A DNA stretch of 64,000 bases from Anaeromyxobacter paludicola (GCF_023169965.1 NZ_AP025592.1:62001-126000); one strand, 5' to 3'; positions 9,422 to 18,240 are shown, counted from the stretch's first letter. The notes: a model not told the origin generated them from the sequence alone. Numbers and translations: made by a program.

Positions 9422-9544
9422 GCAGTCGAGCCATCTAGCCGCCGCCCCGCCGCGCGCCGCGTCCTTTTAGGGGCTGGCGGTGGGTGAACGGTGACCCTAA
9501 GTGACGGAGCACACCCCGGACTCCCCGGTGTCGAAAGGAGCAAC

Positions 9545-10051
9545 ATGGCCAACAAGCCCGTCTACAAGCTGGAGGTCGGCGACGAGGCGCCCGACTTCGA
9601 GCTCCCAGCCACCGGCGACACCGCCGGTAAAGGAGGGGCCAAGAAGCCGGTCCGGCTCTCGGACTACCGCGGCAAGAAGAACGTGGTCCTGGCGTTCATC
9701 CCGGCCGCGTTCACGCCCGTCTGAAGCGTGCAGATGCCCTCGTACGAGGAGGATCTCTCCGAGTTCGAGCGGCGTGACGCCCAGGTCCTGGGCATCAGCA
9801 CGGATCAGGTCCACAGCAGCGAGGCGTGGGCGAAATCGCTCGGCAGCTTCTCCTATCCCATGCTCTCGGATCACTGGCCGCACGGCGCGGTCAGCATGAA
9901 GTACGGCGTGCTCCGGGGGGACAGCGGGCTCTGCGAGCGGGCCATCTTCGTCGTCGATAAGAAGGGGAAGATCGCCTACATCGACATCCACGACATCTCC
10001 GAGCAGCCGCCCACCGACAAGATCATGGCGGCGCTCGACAAGCTGAAGTAG
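9545..10051 (+). CDS. Selenocysteine-containing peroxiredoxin (AhpC/TSA family)
   Basis: The ATG follows a good ribosome site (AAAGGAG). The reading frame is broken once, by TGA at 9722-9724 (codon 60), within PAAFTPV[12 protein letters not shown]. In ordinary peroxiredoxins this exact position is the peroxidatic Cys of the PxxxTxxC motif, so TGA most likely encodes selenocysteine. Reading through gives a complete 168-residue thioredoxin-fold peroxiredoxin with [15 protein letters not shown], the active-site loop, YGVLRGDSG and the FVVDKKGKI strand. Cys in GLCERA is a candidate resolving residue. It would reduce hydroperoxides in the cytoplasm. The GrdB-like selenoprotein gene begins 24 bp downstream. 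An automatic annotation would split the gene or call it a pseudogene. Confidence 0.85.
9732..9756 (+). promoter_or_regulatory. Candidate bacterial SECIS element of the peroxiredoxin gene
   Basis: Directly after the TGA, AGAT (9732-9735) can pair with ATCT (9753-9756), and CCTC (9738-9741) with GAGG (9746-9749), leaving a GTAC loop. The loop G is at +21 counting the T of TGA as +1, within the usual 16-37-nt window for bSECIS apical loops. The hairpin overlaps codons for MPSYEED. Confidence 0.6.
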
Positions 10052-10075
10052 CGCCGCACCGGCGCCGGAGGGGAC

Positions 10076-10774
10076 ATGCCGAACGAGGACAAGCCGCTGG
10101 AGCTGTCGCGCTACTGCGTCCCCTATACGCCGCTCCGCACCCGGCTCGAGGAGGCGAGCGTCTGCATCGTCTCCACGGCCGGCGTGCGGATGCGGTCCGA
10201 CCCGCCGTTCGACGTCGAGGGCGACGCGACCTACCGGGTGATCGACGGGCAGGCCAGCGCCGCCGACCTCGCCTACGACGACGCGCACTACGACCACGCC
10301 TGCGCCGACCAGGACCTCAACTGCATCTTCCCCATCGACCGGCTGCGGGCGCTCTGCGCCGAGAAGCGGATCGGCGGGCTCACCGACCGCCACTTCTCGC
10401 TCGGCTTCTCCACCGCCCTGCGCGAGCTGCGCGAGACCACCATCCCCCGGCTCGTCCGCGAGGTGGACCGGGCCCGGCCCGACGCCGTGCTCCTCACCGG
10501 CGGCTGACGCCTCTGCCACCGCACGGTGGTCACCGTGCAGCGCGTGATCGAGATGATCGGCATCCCGACGGTGCTCATCACCGTCGAGCCGGAGGAGAGC
10601 CGGCAGGCGCGCCCGCCGCGGGCGCTCTACCCGAAGGGCTTCGTGCCCGGCCACTCGCTCGGCAAGCCGAACGACCCGGCCCTGCAGCAGTGGATCCTCT
10701 CCGACGCGCTGGCGCTCCTCACCGCCGAGCCCAGGCCGGGAGAGGTCATCGAGAAGGACTACGGGGCGCCGTGA
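10076..10774 (+). CDS. Selenocysteine-containing GrdB-family reductase (glycine/sarcosine/betaine reductase B-like)
   Basis: The frame runs from ATG 10076 to TGA 10774 with one internal TGA at 10505-10507 (codon 144). The context VLLTGG-x-RLCHRTVVTVQ matches the GrdB/PrdB selenocysteine site (I/V-L-T-x-x-U followed by Cys and basic residues). The Sec would form a UxxC redox pair with Cys147. Upstream, FSLGFSTALRELRETTIP and ARPDAVLL, and downstream, MIGIPTVLITVEPEESRQ, fit the GRDB family. At 232 residues it is shorter than clostridial GrdB (about 430), and no grdA, grdC or grdE gene is near, so it is unlikely to be a true glycine reductase. A selenol-based reductase working with the upstream peroxiredoxin is plausible but inferred. 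Confidence 0.82.
10521..10538 (+). promoter_or_regulatory. Candidate bacterial SECIS element of the GrdB-like gene
   Basis: GCACGGT (10521-10527) pairs perfectly with ACCGTGC (10532-10538) around a GGTC loop. The loop lies at +24 to +27 from the T of TGA. The E. coli fdhF SECIS also has a GGUC-containing apical loop at nearly the same distance, so this is a strong match in both shape and spacing. Confidence 0.7.
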
Positions 10775-10780
10775 AGCGTT

Positions 10781-10815
10781 CCCTCCCCGCGCGCGGGGGA
10801 GGGCGAGGGAGGGGG
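10781..10815 (+). repeat. Dispersed GC-palindrome repeat
   Basis: CCCTCCCCGCGCGCGGGGGAG followed by a GGG-rich tail ending in GAGGGAGGGGG. It belongs to the family also seen near 20.4, 20.5, 23.8, 25.0, 34.4, 40.9 and 45.8 kb. It lies just after the selenoprotein operon, where its hairpin could end transcription. Confidence 0.7.
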
Positions 10816-10833
10816 AGCCCCGCGGCGCGCCGC

Positions 10834-12480
10834 TCACGGCCCGCCGTAGCTCGTGAGCCCGCCCGGCGTGACCTTGCCGGTCTTGTCCTTCGTCGCGAGG
10901 TGGCTGAACCAGACCACGCGCGGCTTCGACCAGCGGTCGATCTGCACGCTGCGCACCGGCTGCGCCAGGATGGGCGAGAGCCCCGCCGGCGTGCCGGTCC
11001 AGGCGCCGTTCTTCAGGCGGCCGATGCCGCCCCAGGCGAACCCCACCCAGAGCGAGCCGTCGGAGTCGTCGCAGCCGAGCCCGCCCACGCTGTTCCCGAG
11101 CCCGCCCGGCAGGTCGAGGTAGGTCGCCGTCCCGTCCGGCGCCCGCCGCACGAGGCCGTGGATCGAGGAGCCCTGCCAGAGGGTGCCGTCGGCGAAGAAG
11201 CACATCGCGCTCGTCGCGTCCATGGCGGCCGGGTCGATGGCGTCGAGGGTCCCGTCCGGCCAGACGTCCCAGTACGAGAGCTGCTGGTTGGTCCCGTTGT
11301 AGGCGGGCCACATCGGCTGCCACCAGCCGCCGTTCGGCATGGCGCCGTACCCGGCCTTGGAGGCGGTGCGGTAGCCGTTCGAGGCCCAGGGATCGCCGGT
11401 GGTCGGGTCGATGGCGATGGCCCACGCCTCGCCGGTGAGGAAGAGCCCGGAGTTGGAGGCGATGGCCGGGTGGTCGTGCTCCCAGACGCCCATCGAGTCG
11501 GGCCACTGGTTCGCCGGATCGCGCCAGCCGCGCAAGGCCGCGTTGGCGAGGAGCACGGAGAAGGTGGCGTGGGTCCCGCCCATCCAGACGTCGCCGTACT
11601 GCGGCGTGCCCTTGAGGTGGTTCACCACCACCCGGTAGACCTGCCGCAGCTTCCGCCGCCCCTCGGTCCAGGTGAAGTCCCAGGTCGGGCAGGGGTTGGG
11701 CGTGCCCGGGCCGTAGCCGCGCGTCTCGCAGACCGTGCCCGGCGGCGAGGCGATGAGCACGTGGCGCGTGCGCGTGACGCTCGCGCCGTCGAAGGCGACG
11801 AGGTCCACGCCGCCGGAGTCGAGGCACCAGGTGAGGTCGGCGTCCCCGTCGGTGCCGCGCCCCTGGTAGCCGACCGCCGCCTGTCCCGCCGCCGCGCCGG
11901 CCACCGAGATCACCGGGCAGAGCGCGTCGGGCTGCGAGGTCGGGATCGCGTTCGGGCAGTCGAGCGGGTTCGTCGGGTCGAGGGTGGTCGAGCAGCTCTT
12001 GGTGAGCCCGGCGGCGTCGGGATCGACGCGGTGGAAGTAGGGCTCGCCGGGCCGCTTCACGTAGAGCGCGTCGTAGCCCGCCACGTAGACGTTCCCCCCC
12101 TCGTCGGCGGACGCGTCGTGGACGTCGCTCGAGAGCCCCTGCGCCGCGCCGTAGACCGTCCAGCCGCCCTGGCTGGGGGCGGGCGTGAGCGTGACGCCGC
12201 CGTCGGTCCCGCCGTCGGTCCCGCCGTCCGCGCCGCCGCCGTCCGCGCCGCCGCCGTCCGCCGGGCCGGCGTCGGGGGCGCCGCCGTCGGGCGCGCCGGC
12301 ATCCGCGCCGCCGTCTCCGCCACCGTCCCCGGTCGCGCCGCCGTCCGCCGCGGGCGAGGTGCCGCCGTCGTCCTGGTTCTCCTGAACGCCGCCGCCCGCC
12401 GGCGTCCCGGACGCGCTCTTGCCGCAGGCGAGGGAGAGCGCCGCCAGCACCGCCACGAGAGCTCCCCGCCGTCCCGCCAT
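10834..12480 (-). CDS. Lipoprotein with Asp-Gly-Gly linker and propeller-like domain
   Basis: The 548-residue product has a lipoprotein signal (basic start, LAALSLAC lipobox). Residues about 35-100 are a low-complexity linker of DGG, DAG and PDGG units, a hallmark of Myxococcota surface lipoproteins. The rest contains repeated strands ending in GxLWxG or GSLWVGF (for example ADGTLWQGSSIHGLV and DDSDGSLWVGFAWGG), as in two-component-regulator or NHL-type propellers. It is probably exposed at the outer membrane. The function is unknown. The linker is encoded by a GC-rich minisatellite at about 12190-12370. Confidence 0.8.
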   Translation of the reverse strand: MAGRRGALVAVLAALSLACGKSASGTPAGGGVQENQDDGGTSPAADGGATGDGGGDGGADAGAPDGGAPDAGPADGGGADGGGADGGTDGGTDGGVTLTPAPSQGGWTVYGAAQGLSSDVHDASADEGGNVYVAGYDALYVKRPGEPYFHRVDPDAAGLTKSCSTTLDPTNPLDCPNAIPTSQPDALCPVISVAGAAAGQAAVGYQGRGTDGDADLTWCLDSGGVDLVAFDGASVTRTRHVLIASPPGTVCETRGYGPGTPNPCPTWDFTWTEGRRKLRQVYRVVVNHLKGTPQYGDVWMGGTHATFSVLLANAALRGWRDPANQWPDSMGVWEHDHPAIASNSGLFLTGEAWAIAIDPTTGDPWASNGYRTASKAGYGAMPNGGWWQPMWPAYNGTNQQLSYWDVWPDGTLDAIDPAAMDATSAMCFFADGTLWQGSSIHGLVRRAPDGTATYLDLPGGLGNSVGGLGCDDSDGSLWVGFAWGGIGRLKNGAWTGTPAGLSPILAQPVRSVQIDRWSKPRVVWFSHLATKDKTGKVTPGGLTSYGGP

Positions 12481-12588
12481 CGTCGCCTCCGCCGCGGCGG
12501 GGCGACCCTCGCTGGGGACGGGCGCCCGGCCGGCGAGTGGAAAGCTGCGGGCACGGACAGCGGGCGGAAAGCCCGGGCTTGGGTCGAG

Positions 12589-14121
12589 CTAGCGGCGGGT
12601 CACGGCCACCATGGGCTCGAAGAGCGGCGTGGGATCGCCCGCTCGCCAGGCGGCCAGGACGGCGCCCGCCGGCAGGTAGCCCGGGAGGTGTCGCCAGCGC
12701 AGGAGCTCGCGCGCCTCGCCGCGGAACGGGATCTCGCGGAGGTGCGGCTCCGTCGCGATCACCACCCCGCCCGCCGAGAGGACGTCGGCCGCGGCCTGCG
12801 CGCCCCACGCCTTGTGCACCGGCCGGCCGAGCGCGAGGGTAAAGACGCCCGGCGGCGGCGGGCCGTAGAACCAGACCTCCCGTCCGTCGAGGGCGTCGCG
12901 CGCGCCCGGGGGAAGCGCGGGCGGGTTCACCGCCGGCACCACCAGCCCGGCCACCGCGGCGAGCCCGAGCCCGCCGAGCGCGGCGCCGAGGGAGACGCTC
13001 CCGCGGAGCGCCGCGGCCGCGCCGGCGAGGAGCCCCGCCGCCGCGAGCACCGCGCCGAGGCGGCCCGCCGCCGGGAGCGGGAAGCGGAGCGCGAGGAGCA
13101 GCACCACGCCCATTCCGGCGAGGACGATCCCGGTGGCGACCCGCGCCCAGCGCGGCGGCGGCGCGCGGCAGGCGAGCAGGATCGCGGCGGGGGAGCAGGC
13201 GAGCCCGTAGTGCGGCCACTTGAGCGACGGCACCGTGAAGAGGAGCAGCACGGCCGCCACCCAGAGCGCCGGGAGCAGCACCGCCGGCTCCCGCAGCCGC
13301 CGCGGGGCCGGCAGCGCGCCGAGGAAGAGGAAGGTCCAGGGCAGGAGGTAGACGAGGAAGCCGACGAGGAGGGTCGCCTCGCCGCTCCAGGTCCAGGCGT
13401 GGCGGAACCGATCGACGTTCTGCTCGACCACGAAGAACTGCCAGAAGCGGTGGCCGTGGCGCAGGAGGGAGAGGACGTACCAGGGCAGCGCCACCGCCGC
13501 GCCGAGCAGAAAGGCGAGCAGCGTGTGGCGCGAGGCGAGGAGGCGCGGGCGCCGCAGGGCGAGGAACCCGCCGGCCACGAGCAGCACCAGGACCGCGCCC
13601 ACCGGCCCCTTGAGCAGGGTCGCCATCGCCGCCCCGAGCCCGCAGAGGAGGAGCTGGCGCGGCCGCTCCTCCTCCGAGGCCCGCCAGGCGCCGAGGGCCG
13701 CGACGGCGAGCGCCAGCGCCATGGGCGCGTCCATCATGGCCATGCGGCCGAACTTGAGGAAGCCGAAGGTGGTCGCGGTGAGGAGCGTGGCGGGGAGCGC
13801 CGCCCGCTCGCCGTAGAGCCGCCGCGCCAGCGCCCCGGTCGCCAGGGCGAGCGCCACCGCGCAGAGCGCCGCCGGCAGCCGCGCCGCGAAGAAGTCGCGG
13901 CCGAAGGCGCCGTAGGTGAGCCGCTCCGCCCAGTAGAGGAGCGGCGGCTTGTACCAGAACGGCGCGCCGTCCATGGTGGGCGTGAGCCACGCGCCCTCGC
14001 GGTCCATCTCGGCGCTGATCGCGAGGTAGTAGGACTCGTCGGGGTGGGTGCCGGACTCGGACGCGCCGAGCGCGGGGAGGTACAGGAGCCCGAGGAAGAT
14101 GAGGATGGCGAGGCGGCGCAA
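12589..14121 (-). CDS. ArnT/PMT-like membrane glycosyltransferase (GT-C)
   Basis: The 510-residue integral membrane protein starts at TTG 14121, the only start that keeps the first hydrophobic helix. It has about 10-12 hydrophobic segments. The first periplasmic loop contains HPDESYYLAISAEM, matching the D-E catalytic loop of ArnT/PMT enzymes, then GAPFWYKPPLLYWAERL, typical of the ArnT family. Such enzymes move sugars from polyprenyl phosphate to lipid A or other acceptors on the periplasmic side. No arn or lipid A modification genes are adjacent, so the donor and acceptor are open. Confidence 0.85.
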   Translation of the reverse strand: MRRLAILIFLGLLYLPALGASESGTHPDESYYLAISAEMDREGAWLTPTMDGAPFWYKPPLLYWAERLTYGAFGRDFFAARLPAALCAVALALATGALARRLYGERAALPATLLTATTFGFLKFGRMAMMDAPMALALAVAALGAWRASEEERPRQLLLCGLGAAMATLLKGPVGAVLVLLVAGGFLALRRPRLLASRHTLLAFLLGAAVALPWYVLSLLRHGHRFWQFFVVEQNVDRFRHAWTWSGEATLLVGFLVYLLPWTFLFLGALPAPRRLREPAVLLPALWVAAVLLLFTVPSLKWPHYGLACSPAAILLACRAPPPRWARVATGIVLAGMGVVLLLALRFPLPAAGRLGAVLAAAGLLAGAAAALRGSVSLGAALGGLGLAAVAGLVVPAVNPPALPPGARDALDGREVWFYGPPPPGVFTLALGRPVHKAWGAQAAADVLSAGGVVIATEPHLREIPFRGEARELLRWRHLPGYLPAGAVLAAWRAGDPTPLFEPMVAVTRR

Positions 14122-14277
14122 GGGGCCCGGAGTCTAGTGCATCGCCGCGCCCTTGGGGCGGCTGGGACGCGGACCCCGGGGCCGCGCCGCGGCCGGAGCG
14201 CCGGGCCGTGCGCGCGCCACGGGTGCTGCGCCGCACGTCTTCCCGGCCCGGCACGCCGGCTGCACTCCCGGCCCCGC

Positions 14278-15054
14278 ATGACGGAGAGGGAAGGGGTCGC
14301 CGGCGCGACGCAGCGCGGAGCTCGTCTGGCAACGGCCCGTGAGGTCCCGGCGCGCCCCTTCTCTCTCTGGCTGTCGCGGGCGGCGAAGGGCGCGGCCGTG
14401 GGCGGGCGCGCTGGCGTCGGGCCGGGGCCCGCCCGCGGCGCGGCGCGGCTCGCGACCGAGCGGCGGGAGGGGGCCGAGCGCGGCGCGGACGTGCTGCGCG
14501 ACCGGCGGAGCGCCATGGACCTCGGGGCCGAGGCGGAGCGGGGGCGCGGGGAGCCCGGCCGCGTGGCCGAGCCGTCGCCGGCGCCGCCCGGCGAGGACCC
14601 CGGTCGGCTCGCCGGCGCGCCCGCGCCGTCGGCCGGAGCCGGACCCGGAGGCGCGATGGTGTCGGCGGCGGCGCCTTCCTCGTCGCCGCCGGCGGCGCGC
14701 TCCGCGGGCTCCACGCTCGCGGCCGAGCGGCTCGTCCTGGCGCTGCACCGGCGCGAGCGGGAGTCGCCCGAGCTGAGCCTGTCGCTCGGAGGCGCGCTCG
14801 AGGTGAGGCTCGCGCACTCGCCGGCCGGCGTGGAGGTGGCGGTCCGCGCCGCGCCGTCGCGCGCGACCGCCGCGCGCGCCGAGCTCCCCTCGATGCTGCG
14901 CGCCCTGACGGAGCGGGGCGTGCGGGTGGCGCGGGCGGAGGTCCAGCCGGGCTGTCCCGGAGCGCCGCTCCCGTCCGGGCCGGCCGCTCCCGCAGGCTCG
15001 GCCTCCAGCACGCGCGCGCCGGCCACCGGGCCCGGGGGCGCGCTCGCGCGTTGA
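14278..15054 (+). CDS. Hypothetical protein with FliK/HrpP-like C-terminal pattern
   Basis: The 258-residue frame has strong third-position GC and starts at ATG 14278. The first 150 residues are disordered, rich in Arg, Ala, Gly and Pro. Residues about 160-220 ([20 protein letters not shown], then [15 protein letters not shown]) have the strand-helix-strand pattern of the FliK/HrpP substrate-specificity-switch domain of flagellar or type III export. No export genes are near, so this is tentative. It could equally be an unrelated Ala/Arg-rich protein. Frames on the opposite strand over the same bases show no recognisable domain. Confidence 0.5.
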   Translation: MTEREGVAGATQRGARLATAREVPARPFSLWLSRAAKGAAVGGRAGVGPGPARGAARLATERREGAERGADVLRDRRSAMDLGAEAERGRGEPGRVAEPSPAPPGEDPGRLAGAPAPSAGAGPGGAMVSAAAPSSSPPAARSAGSTLAAERLVLALHRRERESPELSLSLGGALEVRLAHSPAGVEVAVRAAPSRATAARAELPSMLRALTERGVRVARAEVQPGCPGAPLPSGPAAPAGSASSTRAPATGPGGALAR

Positions 15055-15099
15055 CAGCCCCCGGCCACTGCCGATAGAACCCTCCTCCGTCAGGAATGG

Positions 15100-15174
15100 G
15101 GCACCGTCGCCAAGTGGTAAGGCCCGGGTCTGCAAAATCCGTATTCGGCGGTTCGAATCCGCCCGGTGCCTCCA
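15100..15174 (+). tRNA. tRNA-Cys (GCA)
   Basis: A full cloverleaf is visible. The acceptor GGCACCG pairs with CGGTGCC. The anticodon stem CGGGT/ATCCG encloses the loop CTGCAAA with anticodon GCA. The T-arm GCGGTTCGAATCCGC is present, and the discriminator T is followed by an encoded CCA. Confidence 0.95.
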
Positions 15175-15415
15175 ACTTTCCTCCCCGCGGTCGCCCTGTG
15201 CGACCGCCCGGGTGAGTCCGAAAGCCCGACCCCGCCATCCCGAGCCAGCTGACGGAACCGTTCACGTAACGTGTGGCGGCGCGCGCGTCGTCGAGCGGCT
15301 CGGGGCAGCCTCCAGCGAGCAACGGCCGTGGGCCCGTCCACGGGGGACGGGGTCGCGGCGTGCGCCTGTGGTGACCGGCGCGCCTCCAGGGCGCCCGCCG
15401 GGGAGGGGGAAGACC

Positions 15416-16765
15416 ATGAAGCGGATGGCATGCGGCGCGGCGCTGCTGCTCGTCGCGGCGTGCAGCAAGTCGAGTCCGGCGCAGGGCGTGGTGGCGCAGG
15501 AGGTGGTGGGGACGACGGTCCTCGCGCCGGGGGATCCGCACTGCCCGTCGGGCGGCACCGAGATCACGCTCACCACGGGCCTCGTGTACGCCTGCAACGG
15601 CGCGCCGGGGCAGGCCGGCGCGGCCGGGCCGGCGGGCGCCGCAGGGCCGGCGGGCGCCGCCGGAACGCCGGGGGTCCCGGGCGATCCCGGGCCGAAGGGC
15701 GACACGGGCGCCCCAGGCCCGGCCGGCCCGCAGGGACTGCCGGGGCCACAGGGACCGCAGGGGCTCGCGGGCCCCGTCGGTCCCCAGGGAGCGACGGGCG
15801 CGACCGGCGCGCAGGGGCCGAAGGGCGATCCGGGGCCGCAGGGGCCGCCGGGCACCGGCCTCGACCCGGCGCGCGTGGCCGCGCTGCGCTGGTACGCGGT
15901 GAACGAGACCGCCGCGAACACCTTCTCCACCGGCACCCGGCCGGCCGGCATCGCGTTCGACGGCGCCAACCTCTGGGTCACGAGCAACGCCACCGACTCC
16001 GTCTCCAAGTACCGCGCGAGCGACGGCGCGCTCCTCGGCACCTTCGCGGTGGTCCCCCAGCCGCGCGGGATCACCTTCGACGGCCTGAACGTCTGGATCG
16101 CGGGCCAGCAGGGCGCCGTCTCGAAGGTGCGCGCGGCCGACGGCCTGGAGCTGGGCCGGTTCGGCTGCGGCATCGACCCGTACGACGTCCTGTTCGACGG
16201 CGCGTACATCTGGGTCTCCTGCAACGGCTGCGCGCGCGTCTGGCAGCTCAAGGTGGACGGGACGGTGCTCGGCCAGGTGGACGTGCCGGCCAACCCGCAC
16301 GGCCTCGCCTTCGACGGCACGTACGTCTGGGTGGCGAGCTACGGCGCCGGCAGCGTCAGCAAGATCGCGCGCGACCGGACGCTGGTCGCGACCTACCCGG
16401 TGGGCCAGCGTCCGGAGCGGCTCGCCTTCGACGGGACGAACATGTGGGTCACGAACCAGGGGAGCGACACGGCCATCGGCGGGACGCCTGACGGCACCGG
16501 TACCATCAGCATCCTGAAGGCGGCCGACGGTTCGCTCGTGAAGAGCTTCACGATGGGGATCTCTCCGTTCGGGATCGCTTTCGACGGCACGGCCATGTGG
16601 GCGAGCTGCCGCCCCTGCGCCAAGGCCTTCCGCCTGACGCTCGACGGCGCCATCGCGGGGAAGTACGCGGTCGGCCCGGCGGGCTGCCAGCCGGAGGCGG
16701 TCGCCTTCGACGGAGCCAGCATGTGGGTCGTCAACTCCGGGGCGAGCACCCTGACCAAGTTCTGA
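15416..16765 (+). CDS. Collagen-like lipoprotein with NHL-type beta-propeller
   Basis: ATG 15416 gives a lipoprotein signal ([19 protein letters not shown]; lipobox LVAAC) and follows GGGGAGGGGGA. The 449-residue product has a stretch of about 28 Gly-X-Y triplets at about residues 60-145 ([26 protein letters not shown]), as in bacterial collagen-like triple helices. This is followed by six or seven propeller blades, each with the signature I/LAFDGxxxWV(T/A)S. The expected form is a surface trimer with a collagen stalk carrying a propeller head. Ligand binding is likely; no catalytic motif is seen. A strong hairpin follows the stop. Confidence 0.88.
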   Translation: MKRMACGAALLLVAACSKSSPAQGVVAQEVVGTTVLAPGDPHCPSGGTEITLTTGLVYACNGAPGQAGAAGPAGAAGPAGAAGTPGVPGDPGPKGDTGAPGPAGPQGLPGPQGPQGLAGPVGPQGATGATGAQGPKGDPGPQGPPGTGLDPARVAALRWYAVNETAANTFSTGTRPAGIAFDGANLWVTSNATDSVSKYRASDGALLGTFAVVPQPRGITFDGLNVWIAGQQGAVSKVRAADGLELGRFGCGIDPYDVLFDGAYIWVSCNGCARVWQLKVDGTVLGQVDVPANPHGLAFDGTYVWVASYGAGSVSKIARDRTLVATYPVGQRPERLAFDGTNMWVTNQGSDTAIGGTPDGTGTISILKAADGSLVKSFTMGISPFGIAFDGTAMWASCRPCAKAFRLTLDGAIAGKYAVGPAGCQPEAVAFDGASMWVVNSGASTLTKF

Positions 16766-16777
16766 GGCGGCGCCGCC

Positions 16778-16809
16778 GGTGGGACGGCCCCCTGGAGGGC
16801 CGTCCCACC
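16778..16809 (+). terminator. Hairpin terminator after the collagen-like lipoprotein
   Basis: GGTGGGACGGCCC pairs perfectly (13 bp) with GGGCCGTCCCACC across a 6-base loop, 12 bp after the stop codon. No T-run follows, as is common in very GC-rich genomes. Confidence 0.65.
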
Positions 16810-16868
16810 CGGTTCCGGGCTCCCACGCCGCTCCCCGAAGGAGTAGCCTTCTCGAGGCGGCTCCAGAG

Positions 16869-17222
16869 ATGGGCGGCCGGGAGGTCGGGATGGGATCGTC
16901 GAGTCGCGGTGGGGAGGACAGGCCGGCCAGGGAGGCCCGTCCCATGTCCCCCGCGGCGGCGATGGCCTGCGTGGAGCAGCTGCTCGGCGCGTCCCTGCGG
17001 CAGGCCCTCCCCGAGCTGGAGCAGGTCGCGGCCGCGGCCGAGGACGAGGTGGAGCGGGCCAACGCCCAGCTCATCCTCCAGATGGCGCGCGAGCTCATCC
17101 GGACCCTCGAGGCGGACGCGGCGGCGTTCCGGGCCGGCGGCGGTCAGGAGCCCGCTGACGGCGCGCCCCGCTGCGGCTTCTGCTGGCGGGGCGCTGGATC
17201 GCGGGTGAGCCGCGTGGCCTGA
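16869..17222 (+). CDS. Small hypothetical helical protein
   Basis: The 117-residue product is predicted as helical from about residue 28 on (MACVEQLLGASLRQALPELE and ANAQLILQMARELIRTLEAD), with Cys in the tail PRCGFCW. ATG 16869 has a GAGGCGG upstream; the ATG at 16944 is an alternative start. No family is recognised. Third-position GC supports coding. Confidence 0.5.
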   Translation: MGGREVGMGSSSRGGEDRPAREARPMSPAAAMACVEQLLGASLRQALPELEQVAAAAEDEVERANAQLILQMARELIRTLEADAAAFRAGGGQEPADGAPRCGFCWRGAGSRVSRVA

Positions 17223-17374
17223 ACGCGTTCGCCCGAGCGGGTGAGCCCGGTCGCCCGAAGGCGGTGGGCCGTGAGGGTGACCGGATGAATGTGCACCCAA
17301 GCGTGGGTACTTGAAGGGGTTTCCCGTCTTCAAGGGCTGCCGGCCGACCGCGCCTTCGGATACCTTCCCGTACC

Positions 17375-18073
17375 GTGGCGTACACGGGGGGCATCGTGGT
17401 GGCCGGATCGCGGCCGTTCGTGCGTGCGGTGGCCACGGCGTTCCGGCAGCGGCACCGGGTGGTGGTCGGGATCGCGGGGGAGACCGAGCGCGCCTTCATC
17501 CTCGCCAACGCGAGCGGCGGCCTCTTCGTGTTCGAGCACGGTGGCGAGCCGTGGCGCGCCCTCCTCGAGGAGCTCCAGGAGGCCCGCGCGGCCGGGCTGC
17601 GGATCGTGGCAGCGATCCCGGACCCGCTCCGCGACGAGGCGCCGGCGGTCGAGGCCGCCGGGGCCGACCTCCTCGTCACCTGGGACGGCGACGACGCCAC
17701 GCCGGTGGTGGACGCGGGCGAGTCGCTCCTGGCCGAGCGGGAGGCGCGGCGCGAGCCGCCGCCGCGGCCGAGCGCTCCGCCCGTCCTGCAGCGCGTCGCG
17801 CCGGCCCTCGTGCAGCGCCTCGCGCCGCCGCTCCCAGAGGCGCCGGATGCGCCTTCCGACGCGCGCGACCCGGCCGCGCCCACCGCGTCCGCCGAGGGCG
17901 CGGGGGCGGAGGAGGGCTCGGGGTCGGCCCCTTGGGATCCACGGGCGCGAATGGCGCCGTGCGCGCGGATCGTAACCCGCGAGCCGTCGCGCTGGTCGCG
18001 CCTCGGCCGGATCGTCGGGAGCCTCTTCGCCGCGGCCGCGGCAGGTCTCGCGCTCCTGTCGACGAGTGGATGA
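17375..18073 (+). CDS. Degenerate receiver-like protein with C-terminal membrane segment
   Basis: The 232-residue product starts at GTG 17375. Residues 5-120 alternate strands and helices as in a response-regulator receiver (IVVAGSRPFVRAVATAF, GGLFVFEHGG, GLRIVAAIPD, GADLLVTWDG). The phosphorylatable Asp at the end of strand 3 is missing (sequence LFVFE). Residues 120-200 are a Pro/Ala-rich linker, and residues 213-229 form a short hydrophobic segment near the C-terminus. It may be a pseudo-receiver anchored by its tail. The receiver assignment is by pattern and is uncertain. Confidence 0.6.
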   Translation: MAYTGGIVVAGSRPFVRAVATAFRQRHRVVVGIAGETERAFILANASGGLFVFEHGGEPWRALLEELQEARAAGLRIVAAIPDPLRDEAPAVEAAGADLLVTWDGDDATPVVDAGESLLAEREARREPPPRPSAPPVLQRVAPALVQRLAPPLPEAPDAPSDARDPAAPTASAEGAGAEEGSGSAPWDPRARMAPCARIVTREPSRWSRLGRIVGSLFAAAAAGLALLSTSG

Positions 18074-18240
18074 GCCCTGGGCGGCGCGAAAAACCCGCCG
18101 CCGACGTTCACCTCACGTTACCAGGCCCGTGACTTTTTCCCCCAAGCTCGCAGCGCCTCGTGGCATCTTGTCGGTCGGGGTGGGCAAAGGCGCACAGTGG
18201 CGCCGCATGTCAGCCCCGCTTTCACCTGACAGAGGGGCCC

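Noticed and set aside
9722-9724. Reading the TGA as a nonsense mutation that inactivates the peroxiredoxin
   Set aside because: The codon is exactly at the catalytic Cys, the frame is otherwise perfect, and the adjacent gene shows the same pattern at its own catalytic site. Two independent mutations at such positions are unlikely.
12190-12370. Possible CRISPR or tandem-repeat array
   Set aside because: The repeats are short GCC/GTC-rich units that encode the DGG linker of a lipoprotein. There are no unique spacers or palindromic repeats of fixed length. No CRISPR array or cas gene was seen in the window.
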